From: Bacteroidota bacterium
Lineage (GTDB): Bacteria > Bacteroidota > Bacteroidia > Flavobacteriales > Weeksellaceae
Direction: 5' to 3'
NCBI GenBank assembly: GCA_023419095.1
Contig: JAEZYN010000077.1
Coordinates: 1 to 28,988, forward strand
DNA length: 28,988 nucleotides
Part shown: in pieces, positions 7,931-15,327 of the stretch
How positions within the stretch are numbered: position 1 is the stretch's first letter
Layout: each line of letters starts with the position of its first letter
The notes under the pieces: model-generated
Seen by the model: only the letters and a program-made list of their open reading frames with translations
Told to the model about the DNA's origin: nothing
The model's database searches: none
Made by a program: the position numbers and the translations under genes

Positions 7931-8061
7931 GCTTTCAGAATTAAAATTTTTTGTTTGTGTTATCTAAAGATTTAAGTTCTGATAATTTTAGTTCAACTAA
8001 AATTATAAAAATTGTTGTATTAAATTTTTTATCAATAAGAGAATAATCTTGTACAAAATTA

Positions 8062-8069
8062 TAAATTTG
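8062..8069 (+). promoter_or_regulatory. -7 promoter element (TAAATTTG) of the DUF3667 gene
   Basis: A perfect TAnnTTTG ends 14 nt before the ATG at 8084. The upstream region is very A/T-rich and no distinct TTTG box is seen. Confidence 0.45.
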
Positions 8070-8083
8070 ATAAAACTAAAGCG

Positions 8084-8920
8084 ATGAAATCCTATGAAAA
8101 ACGATGCCGAAACTGTCGCCAGCATCTCCTTCTGCATCAGCGATTCTGTCACCAATGTGGCCAGAAGACCGATACACACCGCATTGATTTCCATTTTTTG
8201 GTGCATGAGGTTCAACATGGAATTTTTCATGTGGACAGCGGAATCTTATTTACGCTTCGCGAACTTTTTAAACGTCCAGGCCACTCCATCCGCGAGTATA
8301 TCGAGGGTAAAAGAAAACCGCATTTCCCGCCATTTACCCTGGTTGTAATCCTCGGATCGGTTTGCGCACTTATACAATATTTCTTTAAAAAAGAATCAGA
8401 AGTAAAAAACGGGCTCACGGCAACGCAAGATTCCGCAAATTCATCTCTACAAAAATACGTTGATTTCGAAGGACTCGTAAACTACTTCCGGCACGTTATC
8501 GACTGGTTTTCGGGGCATTTTGCATTTACGGTACTGCTTATTCTTCCTGTTGCGGCGCTTGGCTTTTTTCTCGGTTTCCGGAAATACCGCGTTAATTATC
8601 CGGAGTGGCTGGTAATCTTACTTTTCCTGGCTGGCCAGTCGCTGGCCGTATACGTAGTGTTTATTTTTATCAATCAGTTTTTCGGCAACCACAATGGCTG
8701 GTTTTTTCTGGTTTCATGGAGTCTTGTCACGTTTTCGCTGATTCAGTTTTTTGAGGAACGGGGAAAATATTATGTTATCGCACGCTCTGTGTGGTCAATT
8801 TTTTTAATATACCTCCTTTCGATATTTTATCTTGTTGTGGCAGCGCTGATTTTTACCGTGATCGGCATCCTGCTTTACGGATATGAAGGTGTCTTCACCA
8901 AAATCATTCAGAAAATATGA
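8084..8920 (+). CDS. DUF3667-family zinc-ribbon membrane protein
   Basis: The 278-residue protein begins with a zinc ribbon (CRNC at residues 8-11, CHQC at 22-25) followed by GQKTDTHRIDFHFLVHE. Next comes the family-typical stretch FTLRELFKRPGHSIREYIEGKRKPHFPPFTLVVI, which leads into the membrane part. At least four more hydrophobic segments follow (for example FAFTVLLILPVAALGFFLGF, LVILLFLAGQSLAVYVVFIF and a very hydrophobic C-terminus). The N-terminal ribbon plus the arginine-rich RPG..IREYI..KR motif is the DUF3667 pattern, widespread in Bacteroidota and of unknown function. Its neighbours do not suggest a pathway. It is probably monocistronic. Confidence 0.85.
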   Translation: MKSYEKRCRNCRQHLLLHQRFCHQCGQKTDTHRIDFHFLVHEVQHGIFHVDSGILFTLRELFKRPGHSIREYIEGKRKPHFPPFTLVVILGSVCALIQYFFKKESEVKNGLTATQDSANSSLQKYVDFEGLVNYFRHVIDWFSGHFAFTVLLILPVAALGFFLGFRKYRVNYPEWLVILLFLAGQSLAVYVVFIFINQFFGNHNGWFFLVSWSLVTFSLIQFFEERGKYYVIARSVWSIFLIYLLSIFYLVVAALIFTVIGILLYGYEGVFTKIIQKI

Positions 8921-8979
8921 CAAGTATTATGAATGAGCTAAAAATGATGCAAGTCTGTTTCCTGCAGAATTTAAATATT

Positions 8980-8987
8980 TACCTTTG
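8980..8987 (+). promoter_or_regulatory. -7 promoter element (TACCTTTG) of the glycogen-phosphorylase-like gene
   Basis: A perfect TAnnTTTG lies 26 nt before the ATG at 9014. A near-match TTTC sits roughly 18 nt further upstream in the expected -33 position. Confidence 0.5.
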
Positions 8988-9013
8988 CACCTTAATTTTT
9001 TAGCAAAGCACTT

Positions 9014-10669
9014 ATGGATTTTGAAAACTTTACCATTCCGTTTGATATCAACCCTGAATATTCTAAAAAAGTCGCATACTTCTCGATGGAATTCGCCATC
9101 GATCAGGCACTGAAAATCTATTCCGGCGGCCTCGGCTTTCTTGCCGGCTCACATATGCGCAGCGCCTATAACCTGAAACAGGATCTGGTCGGAATCGGCA
9201 TTTTGTGGAAATTCGGTTACTATGATCAGGCCCGCAATCATGACCAAACGCTGCAGCCTACGTGGACAAAAAAGATGTATTCATTCCTGGTAGATACCGG
9301 AATAAAGTTTCAGATTGAAATTCACTCAGCTCCGGTTTGGGTAAAAGCGTATTACCTGGACCCGGAAATTTTCCATACCGCACCGATGTTCTTCCTTTCT
9401 ACGGATGTGCCGGAGAACGATCATGTTTCTAAAACCATATGTCACAGACTTTACGATGCGAATGAATCAACAAAACTTGCGCAGTACATTTTGCTCGGAA
9501 AAGGCGGCGCAAAACTGCTCGATGAGATGAATCTGACACGCGATGTATATCATCTGAACGAAGCGCACGGCCTGCCTGCAGCTTTTTATTTACTTAAAAA
9601 GTTCGGCGGTGACATGGCGAAAGTGAAAGAAAAATTGGTCTTCACAACGCACACTCCTGAGGAAGCCGGTAACGAAAAACACGATATTTTTCTGTGTCAC
9701 AATATGTCTTACTTTTCCGGGCTTTCAATTGATGAAGTCCGCGAGATCGAAGGCGAACAGGACGACCGTTTTAATCATTCACTTTGCGCACTGAAAATGG
9801 CGCGGGTCGCGAACGGTGTATCGCAGCTTCACGGAAAGGTTTCACGGAAAATGTGGAACAAATATCCGGGAATCTGTGAAATAAAAGCGATTACCAATGC
9901 CCAGGAATTTAAATATTGGGCAGACAAACCGCTCTACGACGCCAAAGACGAAAATGACACGATGACATTTGATTTCCGCAAGAAACATCTGAAAAAAAGA
10001 ACTTTCAAGATCGTGGCAGACCAGACCGGAAACCTTTTTGATCCCAATGTATTCACGATTGTTTGGGCGCGCCGTTTTGCCGGATACAAACGCGCGGATC
10101 TGCTCTTGCACGACAAAGAACGTTTTGAAAAACTTCTGAACAACCCAAAATACCCCGTACAGATCATTTGGGCCGGAAAGCCCTACCCGATGGATTATTC
10201 GGCCATTTCAACTTTCAATTCGCTAGTGGAAGAAAGCAAGAATCACAAAAACATGGCTGTGCTTACAGGTTATGAACTGGCTTTGAGCAAAGCACTTAAA
10301 CAAGGTTCAGATCTTTGGCTTAATAACCCAAGAGTTCCGCGTGAAGCTTCCGGCACTTCCGGTATGACGGCGGCAATGAACGGCTCGGTAAACCTTTCTA
10401 CGGACGACGGCTGGATTCCGGAATTTGCCAAAAACGGTGTGAACGGTTTCGTGGTGCCACAAGCCGATTATGAGAACATGAGTGTTTACGATCAGGACAA
10501 GTTTGATCTTGAAAACCTTTACGATACGCTTGAAAACGAAATTCTGCCAATGTACTATGACCAGCCGGACAAGTGGAGAAAAGTTCAGCAGCAGGCGATG
10601 GAAGATGTGAAAACGGCGTTCAACAGTGACCGTATGGCCGATGAATATTACAAACAGATTTATATTTAA
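9014..10669 (+). CDS. glgP: Short alpha-glucan phosphorylase-like protein (GT35)
   Basis: Member of the short GT35 branch (551 residues against about 800 for classical glycogen phosphorylase). An N-terminal glucan-phosphorylase segment (KVAYFSMEFAIDQALKIYSGGLGFLAG) is followed by a GT-B core. HLNEAHG and the phosphate-site motif WARRFAGYKRADLLL are present. The C-terminal motif EASGTSGMTAAMNGSVN lines up with EASGTxxMKxxxNG of phosphorylases, but the lysine that carries pyridoxal phosphate is Thr452 (codon ACG at 10367-10369). Phosphorolysis by the usual mechanism is therefore doubtful, and the protein may be a retaining transferase or a non-catalytic relative. No other glycogen genes are adjacent. 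It has its own promoter element and a strong terminator. Family membership is sure; the reaction is not. Confidence 0.85.
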   Translation: MDFENFTIPFDINPEYSKKVAYFSMEFAIDQALKIYSGGLGFLAGSHMRSAYNLKQDLVGIGILWKFGYYDQARNHDQTLQPTWTKKMYSFLVDTGIKFQIEIHSAPVWVKAYYLDPEIFHTAPMFFLSTDVPENDHVSKTICHRLYDANESTKLAQYILLGKGGAKLLDEMNLTRDVYHLNEAHGLPAAFYLLKKFGGDMAKVKEKLVFTTHTPEEAGNEKHDIFLCHNMSYFSGLSIDEVREIEGEQDDRFNHSLCALKMARVANGVSQLHGKVSRKMWNKYPGICEIKAITNAQEFKYWADKPLYDAKDENDTMTFDFRKKHLKKRTFKIVADQTGNLFDPNVFTIVWARRFAGYKRADLLLHDKERFEKLLNNPKYPVQIIWAGKPYPMDYSAISTFNSLVEESKNHKNMAVLTGYELALSKALKQGSDLWLNNPRVPREASGTSGMTAAMNGSVNLSTDDGWIPEFAKNGVNGFVVPQADYENMSVYDQDKFDLENLYDTLENEILPMYYDQPDKWRKVQQQAMEDVKTAFNSDRMADEYYKQIYI

Positions 10670-10691
10670 TCTTATTTAAGTAAGTAATAAT

Positions 10692-10723
10692 AATCCGGAA
10701 ACTTTCTTTTTCCGGATTTTTTT
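10692..10723 (+). terminator. Rho-independent terminator after the GT35 gene
   Basis: AATCCGGAAA (10692-10701) pairs with TTTCCGGATT (10709-10718), with a seven-base loop and a following T-run. It starts 22 nt after the stop codon. Confidence 0.9.
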
Positions 10724-10810
10724 GTGCCTTGTGATGAATTAAAATTTACTAAAAAATTACTTCTCAATTGTAACTGTAATTTTTAAAGTTTAATTCTGAC
10801 GTCAAATCCG

Positions 10811-10818
10811 TATTTTTG
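10811..10818 (+). promoter_or_regulatory. -7 promoter element (TATTTTTG) 4 nt before the prfB ATG
   Basis: A perfect TAnnTTTG ends only four bases before the start codon at 10823, so transcription would start at or beside the ATG. A TTTA about 18 nt upstream may act as a weak -33 element. Confidence 0.5.
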
Positions 10819-10822
10819 CGGA

Positions 10823-11935
10823 ATGACAAACAGCGACCAGATCAAAGACGTACAGGCACGCATCGCCGATTTATATAAATTTCTGCAAATAGAAAAAAAG
10901 AAAATTGAGATCACCAACGACGAGGAAAAAACCGTCTCACCGGAGTTTTGGGACAATCCGAAAGAGGCTGAAGTTTTCATGAAACAGCTTCGTTCCAAAA
11001 AAAAATGGGTCAATGATTATGAAGAAATTTTCAGCCGCTTCGAAGACATTCAAGTTTTGATGGAATTCGCAAAGGAGGATCCGGATTCTGAAAAGGAACT
11101 GGACGAGGCATTTCCGGTACTTTTAGACAAAATAGAAGACCTTGAGTTCCGAAATATGCTTTCAAATGAAGGCGATGAACTTTCGGCCGTTTTGCAGATC
11201 ACTGCGGGCGCCGGCGGAACTGAATCGTGTGACTGGGCTTCGATGCTGATGCGGATGTACACGATGTGGGCTGAAAAACAGGGCTATAAACTTCGTGAAC
11301 TCAACTTCCAGGAAGGCGATGTAGCAGGGATAAAAACCGTTACGCTGGAGATTGACGGTGAGTTTGCGTTCGGCTATCTGCGCGGCGAAAACGGCGTGCA
11401 CAGGTTGGTGAGAATTTCCCCATTTGATTCAAATGCGAAACGCCACACGAGTTTTGTTTCGGTTTACGTCTATCCGCTGGTGGACGACACCATTGAAATC
11501 AACATTAATCCGGCAGATATTTCATTTGAAACCATGCGTTCCAGCGGCGCTGGCGGGCAGAATGTGAACAAAGTGGAAACCGCAGTACGGCTTCGGCACG
11601 CCCCAACCGGAATTATCATTGAAAACTCCGAAAGCCGTTCGCAGCTTCAGAATAAGGAGAAAGCGATGCAGCTTCTGCGTTCACGCCTTTACGAAATCGA
11701 ACTTGAGGAAAGAATGAAGGCGAGAAACGAGATAGAAGCGGGCAAAATGAAGATTGAATGGGGCAGCCAGATCCGGAATTATGTGATGCATCCCTATAAA
11801 CTGGTGAAAGATGTGCGCTCCGGTTACGAGACTTCTGATGTGGATGGTGTGATGAACGGAAACCTGACTCCGTTCCTTAAAGCTTTCCTTATGGCAGACG
11901 GCACAGCCGCGACTGAGGACGATTTTTCGCTTTGA
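10823..11935 (+). CDS. prfB: Peptide chain release factor 2
   Basis: Releases the finished peptide at UGA and UAA stop codons. The 370-residue protein has the stop-codon-recognition tripeptide Ser-Pro-Phe (199-201, VRISPFDSNAKR), diagnostic of RF2 rather than RF1, and the catalytic GGQ loop (244-246, SSGAGGQNVNKVETAVRL). The frame is continuous from ATG to stop. The usual internal UGA and programmed +1 frameshift near codon 25 are absent, so the classic autoregulation does not apply here. The N-terminal part includes the RF2-typical SPEFWDNPKEAE. The gene's own stop is UGA, which RF2 itself reads. It is followed 65 nt later by the DedA gene. Confidence 0.97.
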   Translation: MTNSDQIKDVQARIADLYKFLQIEKKKIEITNDEEKTVSPEFWDNPKEAEVFMKQLRSKKKWVNDYEEIFSRFEDIQVLMEFAKEDPDSEKELDEAFPVLLDKIEDLEFRNMLSNEGDELSAVLQITAGAGGTESCDWASMLMRMYTMWAEKQGYKLRELNFQEGDVAGIKTVTLEIDGEFAFGYLRGENGVHRLVRISPFDSNAKRHTSFVSVYVYPLVDDTIEININPADISFETMRSSGAGGQNVNKVETAVRLRHAPTGIIIENSESRSQLQNKEKAMQLLRSRLYEIELEERMKARNEIEAGKMKIEWGSQIRNYVMHPYKLVKDVRSGYETSDVDGVMNGNLTPFLKAFLMADGTAATEDDFSL

Positions 11936-11987
11936 TGTTTTGGCAAACTTTAACAATTTAAATATATTTAAAAAACGGCTCTTTTGT

Positions 11988-11995
11988 TACCTTTG
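11988..11995 (+). promoter_or_regulatory. -7 promoter element (TACCTTTG) 5 nt before the DedA-family ATG
   Basis: TACCTTTG ends five bases before the ATG at 12001. It also overlaps a possible GTG start at 11995. The overlap argues for the ATG as the true start, because a promoter element should not lie in the coding sequence it drives. Confidence 0.45.
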
Positions 11996-12000
11996 TGAAT

Positions 12001-12684
12001 ATGGGAAATTATGAGAGCTGGAAGGATTTGCTGAATCCTGAATTTTATATACAAATGGGCGGTTTCTGGCTCATTTTGTTTATCATTTTTGCGGAGACCG
12101 GCCTTTTCGTCGGCTTCTTTTTACCCGGCGACAGCCTCCTGTTTGTATCCGGCATTTATGCTGTGGAAATCATCAATGAATCCATCGGCTCTACCGGCAG
12201 CGATTTTCTCGACACTACCATCCTCGCTACTGCCGTGGCTCTGGCAGCAGTGATCGGAAATGAAGTTGGATATTGGTTTGGTCTGAAAGCCGGCCCTGCA
12301 CTTTACAAAAAAGAGGATACTTTTCTGTTTAAGAAAAAATATTTATTCCAGGCACACGACTTTTTTGAGCAGCATGGCGCACTTGCCGTTATCATGGCGC
12401 GCTTTCTTCCGGTGGTGCGAACCTTCACGCCGATTGTGGCGGGCATCGTGAAAATGGATAAAGGCAGATTTTTAATCGATAACATTATCGGCGCTTTTTT
12501 ATGGTCATTTTCGCTGATTTTTGCAGGTCATTATCTCGATAAATTTTTTCTTGATAAATTCGATATCGATCTTAAAACCCATCTTGAAATCATCATCTTG
12601 ATTATCGTTTTGATCACTACCGTGCCGCTTGTGATGAAATTCTTTTTCGGAAAGAAAAAGGAAGAACCAAATATTAGAGAATAG
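12001..12684 (+). CDS. DedA-family integral membrane protein
   Basis: DedA (VTT-domain, SNARE-associated) proteins are inner-membrane transporters linked to flipping of lipid carriers and to envelope homeostasis. The 227-residue protein has the signature FAETGLFVGFFLPGDSLLF near the N-terminus, with its re-entrant-loop acidic residue. The second signature, MARFLPVVRTFTPIVAGIV, carries the conserved arginines. Several further hydrophobic helices follow, with a basic C-terminal tail (FFGKKKEE). I chose ATG 12001 rather than the in-frame GTG at 11995, because the GTG begins inside the TACCTTTG promoter element. The gene converges on dnaJ and they share a terminator. Confidence 0.9.
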   Translation: MGNYESWKDLLNPEFYIQMGGFWLILFIIFAETGLFVGFFLPGDSLLFVSGIYAVEIINESIGSTGSDFLDTTILATAVALAAVIGNEVGYWFGLKAGPALYKKEDTFLFKKKYLFQAHDFFEQHGALAVIMARFLPVVRTFTPIVAGIVKMDKGRFLIDNIIGAFLWSFSLIFAGHYLDKFFLDKFDIDLKTHLEIIILIIVLITTVPLVMKFFFGKKKEEPNIRE

Positions 12685-12699
12685 AAAATTTCCAAATAC

Positions 12700-12731
12700 A
12701 AAAAAGCAATCTAAGGTTAGATTGCTTTTTT
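12700..12731. terminator. Bidirectional terminator between the DedA gene and dnaJ
   Basis: AAAAAGCAATCTAA and TTAGATTGCTTTTT form a perfect 14-bp stem around GG. An A-run on the left and a T-run on the right make it usable by both converging transcripts. Confidence 0.88.
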
Positions 12732-12776
12732 ATTATTTAATTGAGTTTAAAAATTTAAACTAAACTTTGCGGATAT

Positions 12777-13895
12777 TCAGTTGAAAAGATCACGCACCTT
12801 ATCAAAGAAAGTCTTTTCCTTTCCGGAAGGTTCTGCCATCATTTCACCGTTTTCGATCTGTTTCTCGAAAAATGCGCGTTGCTCAGCAGATAGATTTTGA
12901 GGTGTCCACACATTGATATGTACGAACATGTCGCCTTTTCCGTAGCTGTCGATACTCGGCAAACCCTTTCCTGAAAGCCTCAGAATTTTACCGGATTGCG
13001 TTCCCGCATCTACTTTTATCTTAACTTTTCCGCCAACAGTCGGAATCTCTTTTTGAGTTCCCAGAGCCGCTTCCGCGAATGAAATATAAAGCTCCTGATG
13101 CAGATTATCGCCTTCACGCTTGATCGTTCCGTCAACCTCTTCTTCTACAACGACGAGCAAATCACCGGGATTGCCGCCAAACGGGGCGTCATTTCCTTTG
13201 CCGCGAACGTTGAGTTGAATGCCTTCACGCGCGCCCGCCGGAATGTTGATCGTTACTTCTTCATCTTCTTTAATCAAACCCTGGGCATTGGCACCAGCCG
13301 GTATTTTGTCGGCTATTTTACCGATTCCCTGACAGGTTCCACATGTGGTTTGCGTCTGCATTTGGCCGAACATGGTGTTCATCACCTTCATCTGCACTCC
13401 GGTTCCGTTACATGATGTACAGGTCTTGGAAGTAGCGCCGGGCGCCATTTTCATTTTCTTTACCTTAATGGTTTTCTGCGTACCGTTTACCATCTCCTCA
13501 AGGTTCAGTTTGATGCGAACCCGCAAGTTCGAGCCGCGTGCCTGCTGACGCTGTCCGCCACCGCCGAAACCGCCACCACCAAAGTGTCCGCCGAAAATAT
13601 CACCAAACTGCGAGAAGATATCTTCCATATTCATCCCGCCGCCGAAACCACCGCCACCGAAACCACCGCCGTTCACACCTGCATGGCCATACTGGTCGTA
13701 GCGGGCTTTTTTATTATCATCACTCAGCACTTCGTAGGCTTCTGCCGCCTCCTTGAATTTTTCCTCAGCCGTTTTATCCCCGGGATTTTTATCGGGATGA
13801 TACTTTAACGCCATTTTCCGGTAAGCCTTCTTTATTTCGTCGGCCGACGCACTTTTAGAAACTTCCAGAATTTCGTAATAATCTCTCTTTGTCAT
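12777..13895 (-). CDS. dnaJ: Chaperone protein DnaJ with a reduced zinc finger
   Basis: Hsp40 co-chaperone that brings substrates to DnaK and stimulates its ATPase. Starting at MTKRDYYEILEV gives 372 residues. The frame can be extended 16 codons to an upstream ATG at 13943, but the extra residues are not J-domain-like. The J domain is at 1-70 with HPD at 33-35. A Gly/Phe-rich linker spans about 71-115 (GGGFGGGGFGGG). The cysteine-rich region holds only two CxxCxGxG motifs (159-166 CTSCNGTG, 185-192 CGTCQGIG) instead of four. The substrate-binding domains are intact (INIPAGAREG, GDLLVVVEEE). It follows grpE by 71 nt in the same direction, so a grpE-dnaJ operon is likely. Confidence 0.95.
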   Translation of the reverse strand: MTKRDYYEILEVSKSASADEIKKAYRKMALKYHPDKNPGDKTAEEKFKEAAEAYEVLSDDNKKARYDQYGHAGVNGGGFGGGGFGGGMNMEDIFSQFGDIFGGHFGGGGFGGGGQRQQARGSNLRVRIKLNLEEMVNGTQKTIKVKKMKMAPGATSKTCTSCNGTGVQMKVMNTMFGQMQTQTTCGTCQGIGKIADKIPAGANAQGLIKEDEEVTINIPAGAREGIQLNVRGKGNDAPFGGNPGDLLVVVEEEVDGTIKREGDNLHQELYISFAEAALGTQKEIPTVGGKVKIKVDAGTQSGKILRLSGKGLPSIDSYGKGDMFVHINVWTPQNLSAEQRAFFEKQIENGEMMAEPSGKEKTFFDKVRDLFN

Positions 13896-13966
13896 CTTTA
13901 AATTTGATAAGTAATGAAGAATGGGTAATGGGTATTTGTTCACGACCCATCAATCATTGCTGATAT

Positions 13967-14506
13967 TTAGTTTCCTGTAACCACTTTACTGAAACGGATC
14001 ACACGGTCATGCAACTGATAACCGGTTTCTATCACATCAACAATCTTCCCTTTCAGATCTTCTGAAGGCGCAGGAATTTGGGTAATTGCCTCGTGAAAAT
14101 CAACATTGAAATCGTCGCCGGGTTTCACTTCAATTGGCTTCAAACCTTTTTCTATGAGTTTACTTCTGAGTTTTTGGTAAATCAATTCCACTCCCTGAAG
14201 GTCTGCTTCGCTTCCGTTTTTAGCAATTTCCTTTAGTGCACGCTCAAAATCATCCAGCACGCCCAACATTGAAATCATCATATCCTGATTGGCATACTGG
14301 AAGAATTCCATCTTCTCTTTCGTGGTACGTTTTTTATAATTTTCGAACTCCGCGAAAAGTCTGATATAGCGATCTTTTTCCTCTGCCAAAAGTTCATCCG
14401 CTGACGGCGTTTCTGCCACAGTTTCCGCTTGTCGCTCTTCAGCATTCAGATTGTTTTCGTCCTGCACATTCAGTTCATCTTCCTGAAATTCTTTATTTTC
14501 TGACAT
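13967..14506 (-). CDS. grpE: Nucleotide exchange factor GrpE
   Basis: Promotes ADP release from DnaK in the DnaK-DnaJ-GrpE folding cycle. The 179-residue protein has an acidic, disordered N-terminus (about 30 residues rich in Glu, Asp and Asn), the long dimerising helix with RLFAEFENYKKRTTKEK, and the C-terminal beta domain with GDDFNVDFHEAI and GYQLHDRVIRFSKVVTG. Length and order are typical. It is the first gene of a grpE-dnaJ pair, and dnaK is not in the window. No heat-shock operator such as CIRCE is visible in the 70 nt upstream. Confidence 0.96.
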   Translation of the reverse strand: MSENKEFQEDELNVQDENNLNAEERQAETVAETPSADELLAEEKDRYIRLFAEFENYKKRTTKEKMEFFQYANQDMMISMLGVLDDFERALKEIAKNGSEADLQGVELIYQKLRSKLIEKGLKPIEVKPGDDFNVDFHEAITQIPAPSEDLKGKIVDVIETGYQLHDRVIRFSKVVTGN

Positions 14507-14577
14507 AATTATACAATTTATGCAGCAAGGTTCTCAAAGATTTTGCCAAATGAACTATATGGACATTTAGGCAGATT

Positions 14578-15327
14578 TTAGTTTATATGAAAGCGATAAG
14601 AAAGGCCGGCGGAAACAAAGATGTCTGGCGAAATTTGAGACAGTCCTTTGCCAACAGATAAGTCCGCTAAAAAATTATCCGTTATAAGACATGTTGCGCC
14701 CACATCAAAACGGTGGTCGGTCGTTTCATACTTATTAAGATATCCGTAAAATTCTGCAAACACACTGACCCTTCTGCCCCCGCTAAAGTTAGCAGCCAGC
14801 GTGTAAAGTGCCGTGGCATCGGGCGTTTCACCCTTCCACTCCGCTCCCAGGTTATAACTGATATCGAACTTTTCGGATATGGTATGTTTAAATAAAAACC
14901 TGAAGTCGGGCGCCCAATAGCGGTTTTGCAAACCGGGCGAAGCGAGTTCGGAAATACTTAAGTGCCCGACAAACGAAATGTCAGGCAAGGTTTTTTTACC
15001 TTCCACCAGCTTGGCCTTAAAACCTACCGCTACAGGGGCCAGGCCCGAAGCTGTGTCTGCCGGACTTTTCTCAGTGGTCAGGTCTGTCTGTATCCGGAAT
15101 TCAAAATTATTATAAAGCCCGTAGCGCCACAAAACTGTAGGATGAAATATGCTTTGCATTTCCCTGTTTACTTTTTCGTACATAAAACCACTTTCAACCT
15201 GCAGATAGTTATGCGGAACCGTAGAAGGAGATTCTGTTTGGTCCGGCCTGTCCGTTTCGATCGTAGTCTGCGCGAGCATCGTTACCGGCAGCAGCACCAG
15301 GAATGCTATAATACAGTGCGTTTTCAT
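14578..15327 (-). CDS. Outer-membrane channel-like protein (phenol-degradation MetA-type), coupled to mntH
   Basis: The 249-residue protein has a signal peptide (residues 1-20, ending MLAQ) followed by TTIETDRPDQTESPSTVP. The TDRPDQTESP start is typical of the 'transporter' family related to phenol_MetA_deg outer-membrane beta-barrels. The rest shows alternating amphipathic strands and ends in LSYRFHIN, a plausible barrel-terminal strand. Its ATG overlaps the mntH stop in an ATGA arrangement (15324-15327), so the two are very probably translationally coupled. The context suggests a role in metal-ion passage across the outer membrane, but this is inference. Substrate specificity cannot be read from sequence. 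Confidence 0.75.
   Translation of the reverse strand: MKTHCIIAFLVLLPVTMLAQTTIETDRPDQTESPSTVPHNYLQVESGFMYEKVNREMQSIFHPTVLWRYGLYNNFEFRIQTDLTTEKSPADTASGLAPVAVGFKAKLVEGKKTLPDISFVGHLSISELASPGLQNRYWAPDFRFLFKHTISEKFDISYNLGAEWKGETPDATALYTLAANFSGGRRVSVFAEFYGYLNKYETTDHRFDVGATCLITDNFLADLSVGKGLSQISPDIFVSAGLSYRFHIN

Noticed and set aside
7681..7944. Plus-strand frame of 87 codons opposite the small hydrophilic ORF.
   Set aside because: The product is Cys/Phe/Arg-rich with no family resemblance, and the minus-strand frame has better composition.
11925..11940. CTTTGA at the end of prfB resembles the RF2 frameshift site and could extend the protein by about 25 residues.
   Set aside because: The GGQ and C-terminal regions are already complete, no Shine-Dalgarno-like spacer is placed as in the real site, and the extension would run into the DedA promoter and start.
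13896..13943. Sixteen-codon N-terminal extension of DnaJ (MNKYPLPILHYL...).
   Set aside because: The J domain normally begins at the sequence from MTKRDYYEIL; the extension is not family-like.
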